Positions 51,481 through 60,318 of a DNA stretch of 64,000 nt are shown here, piece after piece (positions within the stretch are counted from its first letter, which is position 1; every line of letters begins with the position of its first letter). Both the position numbers and the translations under genes were made by a program. The DNA comes from UBA6022 sp036382575. GTDB taxonomy: Bacteria > Patescibacteriota > Saccharimonadia > Saccharimonadales > Saccharimonadaceae. The DNA is taken from assembly GCA_036382575.1 (NCBI GenBank), contig DASVHL010000033.1:1-64000 (forward strand), given 5' to 3'. The notes beneath the pieces were generated by a model. The model ran no database searches and was not told the DNA's origin. It saw nothing but the letters and a program-made list of their open reading frames with translations.

Positions 51481-54111
51481 CTATGCTTTGCGGCGGCGCG
51501 CTACACTTATTACTACAAGCGCTATGATCGTTACACCTACGGCCGCACCAATAATGACCCAAAGGGGGGGACTATTTTTTTGTTCACCCTGGGCTACTGA
51601 TAGTGGCTCGGTATCAGTCTGAACAGATGCCACTGCCGCCACCTGAACCGGATACGGGCCAAGATGTGTTGTCTGATTATCCGGGCTTGTCATGGCAATT
51701 TTTACCGTGTGGCTACCGGCAGGAAGCTTATCGCTCAGTTGGCACTCCCAATTACCCTCACTATCCGCTTTGGTGGTACATGTCACAGGATCGGAGTGAA
51801 CCGTTACAACAACGGTACTATACGGTGCAGCCTTGCCACGAAAAACAGGCAGTGAAGAGATTACAGGGATGCCATCTATCCCCTTCTGATCAACAGACAC
51901 AATCGGTACTGTTGGCGCTTCATCAACAGGTGTCTGACTCTGAGCTACAATCACTGCAGCAATGAGCGGAGACCTAAGGATAGTAGCAAGTGATGGCGGC
52001 GTGAGTATTGCGGCAGGCGCTGGCGGTGTTGTTGGCTGTGGCATCTCACCACCTTCATCAACAGGATTGTTATCTACTGGTGCGTTAAAACTGTATACAT
52101 TAGACCCATTCACAGATACCGTTCCAGGCTCTGTAACATCAAAAGTATCAGGCAGCCAGATCTTGATTTGAGACGAACTCATTAGCTGCTGATCAACGTT
52201 AAAGCTATAAACGAAATAACATGGCTGCTCAGTTGTATACACCGTCCCCGGCGTAGACTGCAGCACGGTCAATAACAGACCGCCGGCACACGGTAAAATT
52301 GATTGGTCATTAAGACTTACGGTAAATACACCAAAGATCGCATCATTAACCTCACTTCCGTCACCCTTGTAATAACTTGATCCGTTAACGTTCATGATAG
52401 TCTTGTCTTGATCTTGAATGAATTCAACACCGCTAACGATCTTTGGAGGTGCCACGTTGTACGTGAATGCATGGGAAAGCGTGTCGGTAGCGGTGCCTGG
52501 ATTTGTAACAGATACATCGACAGCCGTCGTGGCTGTTAATCCAGCAGGTGCTGTAACGGTAACCGTCAGCATCGTATTAGTCACCTCTACCACAGGAACT
52601 ACTTGATCACCGTATTTTACGACCGTATCGTCCGTAAACCCTTCACCAATAACATAGCTCTCCATTGTTGCGCCAGGAGCATAATTCATCTCGCTACTTG
52701 AAACGCTAGTAACTGCCAGTCTTTTTCCAACAACTACCGGGACACTACTAGTAGCAGTGGAGTCATTACCTAGCCGGCCAAAATTATATCCCCAACAATA
52801 AACATCGCCGCTAGCAAGTACACAGGTAAAGTTCTCGGCTGTCGCAATCTTTGTGACCGTCTTGTTTGCAAGAACACCAGAAGTATCGACTGCGACAGGC
52901 GCACTGACACCTTCCACATCACTACCATCGCCAAGACGTCCTAATTGATTTGACCCCCAAGCATACGCACGACCATCTGCTATAGCATATGCTGTGTTAG
53001 GTGGCGCCACAATACTCGTCAAAGTCTTACCCTGAAGAACACCAGAAGCATCGACTGCAACGGGCAGATTACCACTTGGCGCATTGCCATTGCCGAGATC
53101 ATCATGCTGATCAGGGCCCCAACAGTATCCAGCCCCATTGGCAATTGCACAGGTAAATTCACCCTTTGCGGATAGCTGAGTGACATTCTTATTTAACAAT
53201 AGTCCGGTTACCCTGGTTGGTACATTTATGACCGACGTTGTTGTCCCGTTGCCCAGCTGGCCGAGACTATTAGCCCCCCAGCAGTATACGCTGCCGTCAC
53301 TCGATAAAGCACAGCTGCGACTTGCCCCGATTGCAAGTTTTATAATCTGCTTACCAGCGAGTGCGTCAGACGCATCGACGGCTACCGGAGCGTTTACGAT
53401 ATTACCATTCGTACCATTGCCCACTTCTCCTGTGAAATTACTTCCCCAGCAATAAGCGGCTGCGCCTGCAAGCGCACAGGCGTGCGAAGAACCGGTGAAA
53501 ATTTGCGTCACATTCGTTTTGTCCGCAAGGACACCCACCACCCGCGTTGGAACCGTACTGCTACTTTCAATATTACCAAGCCGTCCGAACGAATCTTCAC
53601 CCCAACAATAAGCGCTCCCATCGGCAACTGCACAAACATATTGCGCATTCTGTCCTATCGAGATCTGTGTTACATTTTTCCCATCAAGCAAACCAGCCAC
53701 CTTAACAGGAGTGCTACTATTTACAGTTGAGTCATTGCCAAGCGCACCGGCTTGATTACTACCCCAGCAATAGGCACTACCATCGACAAGCGCACATATC
53801 GTTGCAACACCTAGAGTGAGGTCTGTTGGAGTCTTACCCTCTGGCAGACCAATAACCTTAACAGGGCTAGACCGATCCGTAGTAGTCCCGTCGCCAAGCT
53901 GACCCGCAGCATTATCTCCCCAACAATATACATCTGCGCTAGCAATAACACAGCTAAAATCATTACCGCTCTTAATGTCAGTCACACTGCCAGCCTGCCA
54001 CGGTGGAGTGAATACCGCAGCGTTTACAGACGGCGTTAGTATTTGAACAGTTTGCAATACACCCAGAGTAAGTACTGCAGTTATTAATAATCCCCGCTTA
54101 ACACGGGTCAT
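51481..54111 (-). CDS. Secreted RCC1-repeat beta-propeller surface protein
   Basis: From ATG 54109-54111 the 876-residue product has a signal peptide (residues 1-31). Eight RCC1-type repeats of about 53 residues follow (about 38-465), each centred on YCWGxNxxGxLGNG. Then come an IPT/TIG-like domain (about 470-560), a region of unknown fold, a Pro-rich tether, an Ig-like domain (about 755-830), one membrane helix and RRRKA at the end. Seven repeats carry a Cys pair (CxxxxxxxYC); the seventh repeat lacks both. It should be anchored and displayed outside the cell, plausibly as a host-contact adhesin. That role is inferred. Confidence 0.85.
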   Translation of the reverse strand: MTRVKRGLLITAVLTLGVLQTVQILTPSVNAAVFTPPWQAGSVTDIKSGNDFSCVIASADVYCWGDNAAGQLGDGTTTDRSSPVKVIGLPEGKTPTDLTLGVATICALVDGSAYCWGSNQAGALGNDSTVNSSTPVKVAGLLDGKNVTQISIGQNAQYVCAVADGSAYCWGEDSFGRLGNIESSSTVPTRVVGVLADKTNVTQIFTGSSHACALAGAAAYCWGSNFTGEVGNGTNGNIVNAPVAVDASDALAGKQIIKLAIGASRSCALSSDGSVYCWGANSLGQLGNGTTTSVINVPTRVTGLLLNKNVTQLSAKGEFTCAIANGAGYCWGPDQHDDLGNGNAPSGNLPVAVDASGVLQGKTLTSIVAPPNTAYAIADGRAYAWGSNQLGRLGDGSDVEGVSAPVAVDTSGVLANKTVTKIATAENFTCVLASGDVYCWGYNFGRLGNDSTATSSVPVVVGKRLAVTSVSSSEMNYAPGATMESYVIGEGFTDDTVVKYGDQVVPVVEVTNTMLTVTVTAPAGLTATTAVDVSVTNPGTATDTLSHAFTYNVAPPKIVSGVEFIQDQDKTIMNVNGSSYYKGDGSEVNDAIFGVFTVSLNDQSILPCAGGLLLTVLQSTPGTVYTTEQPCYFVYSFNVDQQLMSSSQIKIWLPDTFDVTEPGTVSVNGSNVYSFNAPVDNNPVDEGGEMPQPTTPPAPAAILTPPSLATILRSPLIAAVIVAQSQTPVDEAPTVPIVSVDQKGIDGIPVISSLPVFRGKAAPYSTVVVTVHSDPVTCTTKADSEGNWECQLSDKLPAGSHTVKIAMTSPDNQTTHLGPYPVQVAAVASVQTDTEPLSVAQGEQKNSPPLWVIIGAAVGVTIIALVVISVARRRKA

Positions 54112-54231
54112 AATTACTCTTGCCTGTCGTATCTTCACCCGCCTACACCCTTGTCTACCGTACTGGTCCAATGCTTATATATTGTCTCAATAATACCATG
54201 AGCGAGGGGGCTCAGCCTAGGTTAAGTCATC

Positions 54232-54261
54232 AAAAAACCTCGCTTGATGGCGAGGTTTTTT
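54232..54261 (-). terminator. Intrinsic terminator of rplU
   Basis: A perfect 12-bp stem (54232-54243 with 54250-54261) ends in six T residues in either direction, just after the rplU stop. Confidence 0.9.
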
Positions 54262-54264
54262 GTT

Positions 54265-54573
54265 TTACTTGATTGAAGTGATTTCAATCTTGCTGTATTT
54301 CTGGCGGTGGCCAGTTTCGGTGTGAACGCGCTTTTTCGCTTTGTAACGAATAACACGAACCTTATCACCCTTTACAAGGTCGTCTACAACCTTGGCAACG
54401 ACTTTGACACCCTTTACAGTTGGCGTGCCGACGGTTGTTTTATCACCATCAATTACCAACAGTGCATCAAGCGTGAGCTCTTTTGTGCCTTCCTGGAGGA
54501 GGTCCACCAGTAGGGTCTCTTTTTCGGCAACAATAAACTGTTTGCCACCGATCTTAACGACTGCTTTTGTCAT
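54265..54573 (-). CDS. rplU: 50S ribosomal protein bL21
   Basis: The 102-residue protein has the bL21 blocks KIGGKQFIVAEKETLLVDLL and RVIRYKAKKRVHTETGHRQ. ATG 54571-54573 was chosen because AAAGGAA precedes it and the family starts at this point; the longer frame adds eight residues. It is monocistronic here, separate from its usual partner rpmA at 14.2 kb. Confidence 0.96.
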   Translation of the reverse strand: MTKAVVKIGGKQFIVAEKETLLVDLLQEGTKELTLDALLVIDGDKTTVGTPTVKGVKVVAKVVDDLVKGDKVRVIRYKAKKRVHTETGHRQKYSKIEITSIK

Positions 54574-54654
54574 ATGATTCCTTTTGTTATTAATCAATCA
54601 GTTGTCAATTGTAACAGATACAGCCTGTTTCGACAAGGGGCTAGATATGAAATT

Positions 54655-54700
54655 GAGCCTGTCCTATGAAGGAGCAGGCTCAACTTCATAGGACAGGCTC
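54655..54700 (-). terminator. Long hairpin after the 54704 gene
   Basis: A perfect 17-bp stem (54655-54671 with 54684-54700) with a 12-nt loop begins 3 nt past the stop of the 54704 gene. Its arm starts with GAGCCTGTCC, as does the terminator at 55254. The T-run is weak. Confidence 0.7.
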
Positions 54701-54703
54701 TTG

Positions 54704-55093
54704 TTACAGACCTAGACGCTCGATAGACTCGAGTATCCTCTCAGCGTTCTTCGCATCACGCGCAGCTTCCGGAGACGGATTGACTGCATCATGTGCGATT
54801 AGCCGATTTGCTTGCACTTTGAGACGCAGGACCGTAAATCCAGGGCTCTCAATGAGCTTTTTCGTCTCATCATCATGAAACTTATATCTATCGGCTTCCT
54901 CTAGGATTTGTCGCCGCTTGTTGTCTTCTTCGGTCATAACTATAACACCCCTTTGATCGTCGAGAACTTGCTCATCCATGCACGCCTCGTTCCACGAGGA
55001 TTCAAGCTCCAGTTCGGTTAGCCAACAGCGAAACTCTTCACTTTTTAATGCCTCGTGCAAGGCGGCAAAACTATCATGCTGTTCATCGGACAT
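54704..55093 (-). CDS. Hypothetical acidic helical protein, 129 residues
   Basis: The product is soluble and charged, with helical segments SFAALHEALKSEEFRCWLTELELESSW and TEEDNKRRQILEEADRYKFHDDETKKLIE. ATG 55091-55093 (MSDEQHDSF) was preferred over 55243, whose extra 50 residues are hydrophobic and lack an RBS; a GGGGTAAG lies before the chosen ATG. Long hairpins flank it on both sides. No family was recognised. Confidence 0.55.
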   Translation of the reverse strand: MSDEQHDSFAALHEALKSEEFRCWLTELELESSWNEACMDEQVLDDQRGVIVMTEEDNKRRQILEEADRYKFHDDETKKLIESPGFTVLRLKVQANRLIAHDAVNPSPEAARDAKNAERILESIERLGL

Positions 55094-55253
55094 ACTTACC
55101 CCAATCAATAGAAATTCAAGATATGCTATACCACCTACCTTTGACGACATAATGCTATCGCGTATGACACTCACCGCGACCTGCCATCGATTTAACGCCC
55201 AACGGCTAATAATTGCAAATATAAGCGGTATGAATGAGTCCAAAAAAAGTAAA

Positions 55254-55297
55254 GAGCCTGTCCCGAAGGAACAGACGCTCCACTTTGAGACAGGCTT
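55254..55297 (-). terminator. Hairpin terminator after the 55297 gene
   Basis: Arms 55255-55262 and 55289-55296 pair over 8 bp around a 26-nt partly structured loop. On the minus strand a run of seven T residues lies a few bases further on. The arm matches the start of the hairpin at 54655. Confidence 0.65.
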
Positions 55298-55683
55298 TAG
55301 TCGGTGAGGTTGAGAGTCTTGCGAGTGATTGAACCCTGTACATGGTCAGTCTCAATCTTTTCGGAAAGATCAGGCTCTGGATCCATGAGCGTCTTGGCCC
55401 TGTCTAGTCCGGTAATGAGCTCAAGAACCAGCTCAATCTTACCAACTCTTACGGGTTTTTTGTATTCATCAGTCCGTACGCTACTACGCTTGACGACGCG
55501 GGCGTGCACGTTAATGACCTTTTTTCCATATTTGGCGATTGATGACAAATACGTGCCAGAGTAGAGATCCTTTTTAGCAAGTGCAATCATCACCTTATCA
55601 GGGAATGGATTGCCGTCATCATCTTTCTTCAAGATGAAAATCCTGACCCGTTGTTCATGGCTTATAATCATTCGAGACCCCAT
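55297..55683 (-). CDS. Hypothetical protein, 128 residues
   Basis: A small basic protein with a beta-rich first half (RVRIFILKKDDDGNPFPDKVMIALAKKDLYSG, INVHARVVKRSS) and an acidic tail ending in NLTD. No membrane segment or known motif is seen. The start may be ATG 55683 or the in-frame ATG 55671; RBS evidence is weak for both. A shared-arm hairpin follows the stop, as for its neighbour. Function unknown. Confidence 0.5.
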   Translation of the reverse strand: MGSRMIISHEQRVRIFILKKDDDGNPFPDKVMIALAKKDLYSGTYLSSIAKYGKKVINVHARVVKRSSVRTDEYKKPVRVGKIELVLELITGLDRAKTLMDPEPDLSEKIETDHVQGSITRKTLNLTD

Positions 55684-55772
55684 TCTCTCATGTACACACG
55701 AAACCGATTTGGCTCATGATATTTATATCTAACCATCAATATTAGACGGAAGCAACCATAACCGCTTTCTAG

Positions 55773-56666
55773 CTAGATCTGTCCGCCACTATAGATCGCG
55801 ACAATCACCATCATCAATGACATCAAACCAGCCGCCTTATACGCGCCGTGGTGCAAACGCCAAGACTTCTTAAATACCTTAGGCAGTTTGTTTCGATACG
55901 CATGTGCCGTAAGGGCCACGACGGTTGCCATAATCAATAGAATGATTGATCCAAGCGCCGCAGGTGTTAATGATTTCACAGCTAGACCTAGTTGCGAGAC
56001 AAACCCAACTGGCTGCGCCTGTGCAGGTGTGAAGTCTGCCTTAACGCCTGCTACAGCCGGCGTCGCTTTGCTAGCATACATTGCCACTACTAAACTAATC
56101 GGCTTGCCATCCATCGTTCCGTCAACAACGGCAAATCCAACTTCATGATAGTTAGTACTAAGTACATTAGCGCGGTGCTCTGGTGAATCCATCCAAGCTG
56201 TCGTTACCGCGTCAGCAGATCGAAAGTTTTTGGCTAAGTTCTCACCTGCATGTGAATAGTTGTACCCAACATCACCAAGCCACTTCCACGGCTGCGTACC
56301 ATCAGGTGCTGCATGCGCCCAGTATTGCCTTTGTAGCATATCTTGCGCTTTCAAAAAGGCTGCACGGTTCAACTCGTCACTTACTTGCAACGGCTGCAAT
56401 TGTGCTTCTGCACGACGCGCGTTAGTATCACCTAACAAATCGACACTACTAATATTCTCTTCGATACCCAAAACAGACCCAGTGGTTCCGACATTATAGC
56501 TAACCTGCAAACCGATAATTAGCAGTAGCAGTACCGCTAGACCATATCGCCTTGTTGCATGCGGGCGGTATTGATTAGCCTTATGTGGAACAAAAGCTAA
56601 TTTCAGATGGCGCTGTACATGCGCTTTTATAGGGGTTGTTTTTCTGGTTTTTTGTTTTGTTTTCAC
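55773..56666 (-). CDS. CAP (SCP/PR-1) domain membrane protein
   Basis: The 297-residue protein has a basic N-terminus and one membrane helix (about 44-66). The outside CAP domain (about 78-205) has the family residues YWAHAAPDG, HAGENLAKNF, PEHRANVL and EVGFAVV. Two C-terminal membrane helices follow (about 236-256, 272-292). Bacterial CAP proteins are secreted or wall-linked; the activity is poorly known. The start codon is GTG 56664-56666, and the minus-strand TATACT (56678-56683) ends 11 nt before it. It lies in the surface-protein region. Confidence 0.88.
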   Translation of the reverse strand: MKTKQKTRKTTPIKAHVQRHLKLAFVPHKANQYRPHATRRYGLAVLLLLIIGLQVSYNVGTTGSVLGIEENISSVDLLGDTNARRAEAQLQPLQVSDELNRAAFLKAQDMLQRQYWAHAAPDGTQPWKWLGDVGYNYSHAGENLAKNFRSADAVTTAWMDSPEHRANVLSTNYHEVGFAVVDGTMDGKPISLVVAMYASKATPAVAGVKADFTPAQAQPVGFVSQLGLAVKSLTPAALGSIILLIMATVVALTAHAYRNKLPKVFKKSWRLHHGAYKAAGLMSLMMVIVAIYSGGQI

Positions 56667-56696
56667 TTGTGCTTAACAGTATAGATAATATGACAT

Positions 56697-56729
56697 AAAA
56701 AAGCGAGAGGCTCCACTATCACCTCTCGC
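56697..56729 (-). terminator. Intrinsic terminator of the lamin-tail surface protein gene
   Basis: An 8-bp GC-rich stem (56703-56710 with 56722-56729) is followed on the minus strand by six T residues, 21 nt past the stop codon. Confidence 0.9.
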
Positions 56730-56750
56730 AATTTTATATAAAGCTATGCC

Positions 56751-59534
56751 CTACTGCGCGTTTTGACGACGAGCGGCAATCCACCAGATAGCACCGACAA
56801 TAGCAACTAGAATCAGTAGCCACCAATACCATGCAAGGTTGAATAATTGCCAGCCGCTTGCACTTGGTGCAATGGCCGCAACGTTTCGAGTGATATCAGA
56901 TGCATCACCGTTTTCGTTCGTTGTTTGTGTACCAAGGACGGCAGTATCGTCAGTCGTAGGCTGAGCGGCGCCTACAGCAGCTGCAAATACGTTAGCTGCA
57001 CCAGGATTAGCCAAAAAGCCAGCAAGAGGTGCCACCAAAGGCAGTTCGCTAATAGTTGGGTTGTCATTCTGAGAAGTATTACTCTTAACAGGCAATACAC
57101 TTGCGAACGTTACACCGTCTGGTTCCGCTAGTGGCGTAAGATTAACAGATTTTGTTATTGAAGAGTTGGATGCGCCCGTTCCGACAACAGTCACAACAGC
57201 TTTTATGGGCTTAGTCGTATCAGAGATGCTGTGCTGGCCAAGGGTCCAGTATTCCTCTACATAGCTACCCCCAGTAGTGATAAATGGAGTACTTAACTGT
57301 GTTGTGCCACCGCTAATGAGGTCAAGTAGCTTTTGATTATGAGTATTTGTTGCCAATAGGTTATCGTCGGCATCATAAAGCGCCACTGAAACAGCGCTGA
57401 CTGTCTTGAAGTTACTAATACTAAATCCAACATTAATACCTTTGTAGTCAGCTCCTGCATGCGTATTAAAGTTCTCGCCTAATACTTCTGGCTGTGGATT
57501 AATTACATTAAAGGTAAATGAATAACCGGCCGAGTTTCCTGCCTTATCTTTGCTGGATACTTTAATTTGATGCAGACCATCATTCCACCTAGTAGTGTCG
57601 ACGCTTAAATCGGCGCTATTGGTATAGAATTCTTTTCCAACCATTTTACGCCATATTCCACCGCTATCTTTTTCCATGTATTCGACATACATCGTTGATG
57701 GATTTGCTTCGACTTGGTGTATTGTAAATACCTTTGTACCAGCTACGGTTGAATCTTTATCAGGTGAACCCGTAATCTCTGGAGCTGTTTTATCATAGAC
57801 AATGCTAAATGGCGCAGTCCAGGCAGATGTATTGCCAGCAGCATCTACGCTGCGAACAGCAAGATAATGCTGACCTTCACCCTGATTAAACACGCCTGGG
57901 TTGGCTGTGCCCGTGCCTACATTCCAATATGCAGCATCGGCTTCAGTTTTGTTGTATGCACTGCCGTCAATTGTATTCCAGTATTTGTAGTCATATGAAA
58001 CGGAATTAGTGTCGGATCCAGCAGTCCATTTTGCATTTACCTCATAGGCATTTGTATAGCCATTTGTAATTTGCTTACCAGCTTTTGTGAATAACTGAAA
58101 GTTAGTTGGCGCCGTTGGAGCTGTTTTATCATATGTTATCGCAAACGGCTGTGTAAATGCCGAACAATTATTTGATGCATCACATGCGCTGAAGCTAAAG
58201 TAGTGTGTACCCTCGCCTTGACTAAAACGATCGTTATATACGCCTAATGATGACGAATATCCTGACATATCATTAAGTGTCCATGCGTTCGCTGCACCAT
58301 TAAATCCAGAGCTAGCGATTGAGTTCCAATATTTAAGCTGGTATTTTACTGTTTCATCAGCTGATAGGTTTGCTAATTTGAATGTAAAGTTTTCAGTCGT
58401 GGTATAACCGTCAGTGTATTTCTGTGAACCATTCGCATCAAACATAGCAACTGCAGGAACTTCTGGTGCTGTCGTATCAAGCCCAAATGTATAATCCGTA
58501 CATCCTAATGAAATTCGCTTAATAACACCGTCACCAAGAACACCCGACCCTAAACTATAACCGATAGCCACTACACGTGCCTGTGGGAATGCGGCAGACC
58601 ATTCGTTTGGTTCGCCGTACCATGCAGATCCATAGCCACCACCTGTATGAGGCGCACCTGCCTTAGCAAATGGAGCTGAACCATCAGATAGCCACCAATT
58701 ATTTCCATAGACAGTCTCACCGACAAGAATACCATCGGGTTGATTATCATTATTAAAGTCAACAACCATCTGAAGACCTGGCTTTCCGCCTGATTTCAAT
58801 TCGTAATCAAATGATTGAGCAATCGTTTTGTCACCAAGATTTGAAAGCGCAAAATCGGTGCTGTAATAACCCGCTACTTTGTCTGTAGTTGTCGAGCCTT
58901 CAGTCCAAACACGTAGGCCACCATCTACAAGTTCGTTATGACCAGTCGCACGAGTTTCAGATTGATTCCATGATGCCAAGTTAGTTGTATGAACTTGGTT
59001 TGTTACCGTACAGGCAGCCAAAGGAGCGAGTCCATTACTAGCATTTTTCGTTGGTGTTGCCTGTGAAACGAATGTGTCTGCCGCATCATATGTACGGGCA
59101 TAGGTTTTAGCCTGTGCAATGGCTGAATATGCGACTGAGTTTACCATATTTCCGTTAGCATCCTCAAGACCAAGCGTCTCACCATCATTACTTATATAGC
59201 TACTCGCGTCAGGACCATCAACAACCACAAAACCTTTAGCTGTAATAGATGACGATTGAATAGCGTATTTTTGATTGCCGTTAAATAAAATATTCCAACC
59301 TGCCAAAGAGATGTCAGCTGAAGTAGGATTATATAGTTCAATCCACTCGTTCTGACCATCCGCGGGATGTGCCATGATCTCGTTAATTACCACACGATCA
59401 GCGATTGGTGCAGCACTGGCTATCTGCGAAGACACAAAGCCGTACGACGGTTGCGCTACAAGAGCAAAAACCATCATTAAAGTTGTTATAATACGAACTT
59501 TTGCTGACGAATTTCGCCGAAGTTGTAGTGCCAT
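56751..59534 (-). CDS. Large surface protein: lamin-tail domain, Ig-like repeats, W-rich tail
   Basis: From ATG 59532-59534 the 927-residue product has a signal peptide (about 1-42) and a lamin-tail domain (about 45-155; VINEIMAHPADGQNEWIELYNP). A lectin-like region (about 200-360) follows, then two related Ig-like repeats each ending YDKTAP and further Ig-like modules. The tail is low-complexity Ala/Thr/Asn. It ends with GWQLFNLAWYWWL, a membrane helix and AARRQNAQ. The same W-rich block closes the next protein upstream (59605 gene). It should be anchored at the cell surface; the longer frame to 59684 has no signal-like start. Confidence 0.85.
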   Translation of the reverse strand: MALQLRRNSSAKVRIITTLMMVFALVAQPSYGFVSSQIASAAPIADRVVINEIMAHPADGQNEWIELYNPTSADISLAGWNILFNGNQKYAIQSSSITAKGFVVVDGPDASSYISNDGETLGLEDANGNMVNSVAYSAIAQAKTYARTYDAADTFVSQATPTKNASNGLAPLAACTVTNQVHTTNLASWNQSETRATGHNELVDGGLRVWTEGSTTTDKVAGYYSTDFALSNLGDKTIAQSFDYELKSGGKPGLQMVVDFNNDNQPDGILVGETVYGNNWWLSDGSAPFAKAGAPHTGGGYGSAWYGEPNEWSAAFPQARVVAIGYSLGSGVLGDGVIKRISLGCTDYTFGLDTTAPEVPAVAMFDANGSQKYTDGYTTTENFTFKLANLSADETVKYQLKYWNSIASSGFNGAANAWTLNDMSGYSSSLGVYNDRFSQGEGTHYFSFSACDASNNCSAFTQPFAITYDKTAPTAPTNFQLFTKAGKQITNGYTNAYEVNAKWTAGSDTNSVSYDYKYWNTIDGSAYNKTEADAAYWNVGTGTANPGVFNQGEGQHYLAVRSVDAAGNTSAWTAPFSIVYDKTAPEITGSPDKDSTVAGTKVFTIHQVEANPSTMYVEYMEKDSGGIWRKMVGKEFYTNSADLSVDTTRWNDGLHQIKVSSKDKAGNSAGYSFTFNVINPQPEVLGENFNTHAGADYKGINVGFSISNFKTVSAVSVALYDADDNLLATNTHNQKLLDLISGGTTQLSTPFITTGGSYVEEYWTLGQHSISDTTKPIKAVVTVVGTGASNSSITKSVNLTPLAEPDGVTFASVLPVKSNTSQNDNPTISELPLVAPLAGFLANPGAANVFAAAVGAAQPTTDDTAVLGTQTTNENGDASDITRNVAAIAPSASGWQLFNLAWYWWLLILVAIVGAIWWIAARRQNAQ

Positions 59535-59604
59535 ATTGAATTGTCTCGCTTTCCCACACTCCACATGTAGTATTACTTTGCGCCTACTATACCATACTGA
59601 GAGT

Positions 59605-60231
59605 TTACTGACCAGCTGATGAGTATGTCGGCCTAAAGCGACCTGACAGGAATAAATAACGTATACCAAAAGCGAGTGCACCAATAGCAGCTAGCCACCA
59701 ATACCAAGCAACGCCGAACAGTCGCCACCCTTCCTCGCTTGCCTGAATGGGAAGATCCGCAATAGTCGAGGCTTGTGCTAACACCGGCCTATCTGCAGTT
59801 GAGGGTCGTGCATTTGCAAGATAAACCAGCGGTAAAAGTGGTTGATGTATATCGCTGGTATCGATTGGTGCAAGTGGCTCTAGTGGCTGCATGTCAGATG
59901 CCTCCGATCCTGCAGCAGCTGCATCGCCATATACAACTGGAGATGCCGTTGATGATGCCTGATTTGATCCGCTTTGTGAAGACGCGTTTCCCGACGATGA
60001 ATTTGACTTGGTAGATTCACTACGGGGTTGGCTCGGGGGGCTACTATTACTAGGAAGCAGCTGAATAACTGGCTGCGTTATCGTATCGAGTAACCTATCC
60101 GCTCCAAGCGGTAAGGCATTTGCTGAGTGAGTATGAAAAAGATTCAGGAAGGCTGGCATCACGAGCAGACTCACGATCAAGATAGCTCTCACAGGAACCG
60201 CCACGTGAACACCTCGCATGTGTTTCGTCAT
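59605..60231 (-). CDS. Small surface protein with Ser-rich linker and W-rich C-terminal tail
   Basis: From ATG 60229-60231 (GGAGGT 7 nt upstream) the 208-residue product has a signal-like helix (about 12-38) and a Ser/Asn/Gln-rich linker (about 60-95). A Pro/Leu-rich stretch (about 110-150) and the tail GWRLFGVAWYWWL plus membrane helix and LSGRFRP follow. There is no folded domain I can see. The tail block is shared with the downstream 927-residue protein. Both genes lie in tandem 70 nt apart, and each seems to have its own promoter (TATAAT near 60278-60283 here). Confidence 0.75.
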   Translation of the reverse strand: MTKHMRGVHVAVPVRAILIVSLLVMPAFLNLFHTHSANALPLGADRLLDTITQPVIQLLPSNSSPPSQPRSESTKSNSSSGNASSQSGSNQASSTASPVVYGDAAAAGSEASDMQPLEPLAPIDTSDIHQPLLPLVYLANARPSTADRPVLAQASTIADLPIQASEEGWRLFGVAWYWWLAAIGALAFGIRYLFLSGRFRPTYSSAGQ

Positions 60232-60318
60232 AGTACCACCTCCACTGTCGCCGCAAATAAACGGGATAGTACATCCCATTATACCATAGGCAGAATGGCG
60301 ACCAACAATTGAGGAGGG

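Noticed and set aside
51481..54111. Repeated DNA in the RCC1 gene as a possible CRISPR or mobile repeat
   Set aside because: The periodicity is in the protein (about 53 residues) with divergent DNA, so it is domain repetition.
54655..54700. 17-bp inverted repeat as insertion-sequence end or attachment site
   Set aside because: No transposase or integrase nearby; position 3 nt after a stop codon fits a terminator.
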